DNA of 7,274 nucleotides from Planctomycetales bacterium. Its GTDB lineage: Bacteria; Planctomycetota; SBBH01. Positions within the stretch are counted from its first letter, which is position 1, and each line of letters starts with the position of its first letter. Under the pieces are notes generated by a model. The model saw only the letters and a program-made list of their open reading frames with translations, was not told the DNA's origin and searched no databases. The position numbers and the translations under genes were made by a program. The stretch lies in the NCBI GenBank assembly GCA_005239795.1, contig SBBH01000180.1:1-7274 (forward strand). Reading direction: 5' to 3'. This document shows, one piece after another, positions 4,813 through 7,274 of the stretch.

Positions 4813-5859
4813 ATGATCGATCGGGCGTGGAAGTTCGCGCGGCTTGCCTTGGGGCGGCGGAGCCGCCTCCCCCAAGAGATCCAGATCGAGGTTACCAACC
4901 GCTGCAACCTGGACTGCCGGATGTGCCCCCGGACGCGCTGGGGGATGCCGCTTGTCGACATGAGCGAGACCGTCTTTGCGCGGATCCTCGCGGAGCTTCC
5001 CGCCGGCCTCCGTGTCGCGACCCTCACGGGATGGGGGGAGCCGCTCCTCCATCCGCGCCTTTTCGAGATGGTCCGGGCTGTCCGAAAACGCCGCCCGAAG
5101 GCGCTTGTCCGCTACACGACGAACGGAACTTTTTTGGACGAGGAACGACAGGCCGAGACGATCCATTCGGGCGTCGGCCAGGTGAACCTCTCCGTGGATC
5201 TCTTCCCCGCCGGCGGGGATCCGGACGGGACTGGGCACCCGGAGAGCCGCAAAGTCCTGGATCGGTTCGGGGAGCTCTCGCGCCGGCGGGGCGCGGCGCG
5301 GCCGCGCCTTGACCTCTATCTGCAATGCGTCCTCATTGCTCGGTCCCAGCCGCGCCTCGCGGAACTGATCCGCTTCGCCGCGGAACACCGCCTGCAAGGG
5401 GTGCATCTGGCTCGGCTCCAGTCGATGTCGGGCCTGCCTGCCGCGCCATCTTGGGGCAGTGGAGGCGCGGCGCAGGCAGGAGAAGCGGTTGCCCGGATCT
5501 CCTACGAGGAGGAACGCGATCTTCTGCGCGCGGCCCGGGCGATGGGGCGCCGCCACCAGGTTCCCGTCTGGTCCGCGATCGACCATTCGCTCCCGATGAA
5601 GCTCGCGGGGCGCTTTGACCGGCTCTGCCTGCGCACAGACAACTACGCCTATGTCGACGTCGAGGGGAAGGTCACCCCCTGTTGCAGTTTGTGGCACGTG
5701 AAGATGGGGGATCTGATGCGCGATCCCCTGGAAACGATCTGGAGATCTTCCGCCTGGAGTGATTTCTTCACGCGCCAACGCGAGATCTGCGGCGCTTGCG
5801 ACGCCCTGAAGCAGAGCCCCTTGGGGCAGTCCGCCGCGCGGGAGCCGGCCCTCGCATGA
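4813..5859 (+). CDS. Radical SAM/SPASM domain protein
   Basis: A 348-residue radical SAM enzyme. The N-terminal cluster motif is CNLDCRMCP (Cys31, Cys35, Cys38, the CX3CX2C that binds the SAM-cleaving 4Fe-4S cluster), preceded by the usual IEVTNR strand. GWGEP at 73-77 is the SAM-contacting 'GGE'-type motif, and YTTNGTFL follows. The C-terminal SPASM domain, which holds auxiliary iron-sulfur clusters, shows Cys272, YVDVEGKVTPCC (Cys290, Cys291), GDLMRDPLETIWRS, and ICGACD (Cys326, Cys329). SPASM enzymes commonly modify peptides, proteins or small metabolites. The exact substrate cannot be told here. A Gly/Ala/Ser-rich stretch near residues 210-225 (GLPAAPSWGSGGAAQAG) looks like a lineage-specific loop. 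The ATG at 4813 lies just after a -10-like TAAAAT. The stop overlaps the next start in ATGA, indicating translational coupling. Confidence 0.93.
   Translation: MIDRAWKFARLALGRRSRLPQEIQIEVTNRCNLDCRMCPRTRWGMPLVDMSETVFARILAELPAGLRVATLTGWGEPLLHPRLFEMVRAVRKRRPKALVRYTTNGTFLDEERQAETIHSGVGQVNLSVDLFPAGGDPDGTGHPESRKVLDRFGELSRRRGAARPRLDLYLQCVLIARSQPRLAELIRFAAEHRLQGVHLARLQSMSGLPAAPSWGSGGAAQAGEAVARISYEEERDLLRAARAMGRRHQVPVWSAIDHSLPMKLAGRFDRLCLRTDNYAYVDVEGKVTPCCSLWHVKMGDLMRDPLETIWRSSAWSDFFTRQREICGACDALKQSPLGQSAAREPALA
5433..5480 (+). repeat. Imperfect inverted repeat in a loop of the SPASM gene
   Basis: CCTGCCTGCCGCGCC (5433-5447) pairs with GGCGCGGCGCAGGCAGG (5464-5480), giving 8 + 7 bp with a 2-nt bulge around a 16-nt loop. 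It encodes the low-complexity GLPAAPSWGSGGAAQAG segment, unlike the rest of the enzyme, and may mark an inserted loop. Confidence 0.45.
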
Positions 5860-7274
5860 AGGTTTCCTTCATTGAGCCGCCTCCTGTCACCGCGCGCGCC
5901 CCCGAGCGATTCGCCGGATGCACCTATGAGCTCTACCACTTTCCGGATCTCGTGAACCTGAGCGCTTTCACGTGCCTGGCGCGAGCCGGTTTTGACGTGC
6001 GCTATCTCGACGCCGCCCTCGAGGGGATGCGCGAAGAGGGATTCCGCCGGTGGCTCGCCACGGACGACGCCGACGTCTATGTCTTGCATGGGGTGATCCT
6101 CTCAAAGCCCACGGATCTGGCGGCGATCCGCCTCATTCTCGCGGCGCGCCCCGCGGCCCGGATCGTCGTCCACGGGCCGGAGCCGACGCGCGTGCCGGCG
6201 GAGTATCTCGTGGATCCGCGCGTTATCGTCATACGCGGCGAGGCGGAATGGGCGATCGTGAAATTCCTGGCAGAAGGGGACCCGACCGGGACAAGCCGCC
6301 TCGATGGGTTCGAGGGGAAAGAGAGGCGTGTCGTCCATGCCCCGATCGGCCCCGATCGGCCGTTTGACGAGTTGCCGATCCCGGCGCGGGACCACCCCGC
6401 TTACCGGAGATATCTCTACCGGTTCGCCAACCCCAAATTCCGCGCGTTCCCCTTCATGACGATGGTCGCTTCGCGAGGGTGTTCCTTTCGCTGCACCTAC
6501 TGCGTTCCCACGTCGAGCTCCTTTTCCCGCGAGATGGAGGCCTACCGCCTGGGCGCGGCCAAGCCGAAGGCGAAGATCGCCTCGAGCGCGCGCGTGGTGG
6601 CGGAATTTCAAGACCTCGCGCGGCTGGGGTTCCGCTCGGTGATGTGTCTGGACGACCAGTTTTTGTGGGCGAAGCCCCGGACGCTCGAGATCTGCCGGGG
6701 TGTGGAAGGGTTGGGGATCGAGTGGGGATGCCTCTCGCGGGCTGATTTCCTGATCGACGAGGAGGTGGTCAAAGCGCTCGCGGCGGCCGGGTGCGCGTCG
6801 ATCGACATCGGCGTCGAGAGCTTGAACCAGGCGGTTTTGGACTCGGTCCAGAAAGACCTGTCGGTCGCGGATGTCCACCGCGCGGTGGAGTTTTTGGACC
6901 GGCACGGGATCCGCGCCAAGCTCAACATCATGATCGGCGTCTCGCCTTTGGAGACGGAGGATTCCCTGCGCGGGACTTTGGAGCAGGTCCACGCCATGCC
7001 GGTGACCGAGGTGATGTTCTCGGTCGCCACCCCTTTTAAGGGGACCCCTTATCACGACCAGTTCCAGCGGGACGGATTCTTGGTCGACGACACTGAGGCG
7101 ATCGACCCGATGGGAAAGGCCGTGATCCGCCTGCCGCATCTCGCCCCGGAGCGGATTGAGGAGATCGCGCGGGAGGCCTACCGGGCCTTTTATCTGCGTC
7201 CGCGGATCGCTTGGCGCCGCGTGACATCCGCCCGATCGGTGGGGGACCTCTGGCGGGACGCCAAGATCGCCGCG
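5856..7274 (+). CDS. B12-binding-type radical SAM protein, 3' end outside window
   Basis: Open from the ATG at 5856 to the last base: 473 codons without a stop, so the C-terminus lies beyond the window. Residues ~1-140 have the layout of a cobalamin-binding domain of B12-dependent radical SAM enzymes: MKVSFIEPPPV, LSAFTCLARAGFDVRYLDA, IVVHGPEPTRVPAEYL and VIRGEAEWAIVKFL. PFDELPIPARD leads into the radical SAM core. Its cluster motif is RGCSFRCTYC (Cys209, Cys213, Cys216), followed by GFRSVMCLDDQF, SIDIGVESLNQAVLD and LNIMIGVSPLETED. The order matches the BchE/HpnP-type family, whose members often methylate or rearrange unactivated carbons, though no DxHxxG cobalamin motif is present, as is common in this group. 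GGGAG at 5840-5844 is a plausible ribosome site, and the start overlaps the upstream stop (ATGA). The two radical SAM enzymes are therefore probably made together. The substrate is unknown. Confidence 0.92.
   Translation, partial: MKVSFIEPPPVTARAPERFAGCTYELYHFPDLVNLSAFTCLARAGFDVRYLDAALEGMREEGFRRWLATDDADVYVLHGVILSKPTDLAAIRLILAARPAARIVVHGPEPTRVPAEYLVDPRVIVIRGEAEWAIVKFLAEGDPTGTSRLDGFEGKERRVVHAPIGPDRPFDELPIPARDHPAYRRYLYRFANPKFRAFPFMTMVASRGCSFRCTYCVPTSSSFSREMEAYRLGAAKPKAKIASSARVVAEFQDLARLGFRSVMCLDDQFLWAKPRTLEICRGVEGLGIEWGCLSRADFLIDEEVVKALAAAGCASIDIGVESLNQAVLDSVQKDLSVADVHRAVEFLDRHGIRAKLNIMIGVSPLETEDSLRGTLEQVHAMPVTEVMFSVATPFKGTPYHDQFQRDGFLVDDTEAIDPMGKAVIRLPHLAPERIEEIAREAYRAFYLRPRIAWRRVTSARSVGDLWRDAKIAA

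Noticed and set aside
4603..5778. 391-codon minus-strand open frame opposite the SPASM gene
   Set aside because: It mirrors the radical SAM coding frame, is Arg/Pro-rich, and crosses the wbqC start; the cysteine motifs on the plus strand are decisive.
5450..5830. 11-mer CTTGGGGCAGT occurring at 5450 and 5820
   Set aside because: Several shared 11-mers are expected by chance in a window of this length, and the flanks do not match.
6341..6360. Tandem 10-bp repeat (CCCGATCGGC twice) in the B12-type radical SAM gene
   Set aside because: A fresh 10-bp duplication would break the frame, yet sequence on both sides reads as one normal family protein; probably old or coincidental.
6102..7139. 345-codon minus-strand open frame opposite the B12-type radical SAM gene
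   Set aside because: Composition is Arg/Asp/His-rich with no domain pattern, and the plus strand has an unbroken 473-codon frame with clear motifs.
1..7274. tRNA or rRNA genes
   Set aside because: No cloverleaf-like tract with a TTCRANNC loop or conserved rRNA segment was found by eye; gaps between genes are too short to hold one.

Overview
The window is GC-rich and densely packed, and looks like the chromosome of an uncultured diderm bacterium. It opens with a peptidoglycan-precursor/division run in the order murB, ddl, ftsQ-like, which is the middle of a classical dcw cluster. The composition, the HEAT-repeat proteins and the paired radical SAM genes would suit lineages such as Omnitrophota or Planctomycetota. 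That placement is only a guess; nothing here fixes the phylum.

Plus strand, about 1-3671, reads as one co-directional unit with very short gaps. In order it holds the 3' part of murB; a G-rich heptamer array directly before ddl; ddl; an FtsQ/DivIB-like protein; a small two-helix membrane protein; a DCC-family (DUF393) putative thiol-disulfide oxidoreductase; and a small membrane-anchored coiled-coil/HEAT protein whose reading frame appears to be broken twice. ftsA and ftsZ do not follow ftsQ as they do in many dcw clusters. The unit ends at a strong hairpin (3669-3702) whose two arms carry the stop codons of the two converging genes.

Minus strand, 4750 to 3700: a WbqC-family gene runs toward that terminator. 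Overlapping its end in another frame is a three-repeat HEAT coding segment of clearly lower GC with no conventional start at its head. It may be a remnant, a frameshift fusion partner or an unusually initiated gene.

Plus strand, 4813-7274: a SPASM-type radical SAM gene overlaps (ATGA) a second radical SAM gene with a B12-binding-type N-terminal domain that runs off the window. This pair diverges from wbqC across only 62 bp. Both sides of that gap carry a -10-like hexamer 6-7 nt before the ATG, suggesting divergent leaderless transcription. The three genes may form a small biosynthetic module, perhaps for glycan, lipid or peptide modification; the substrate cannot be told from the sequence.
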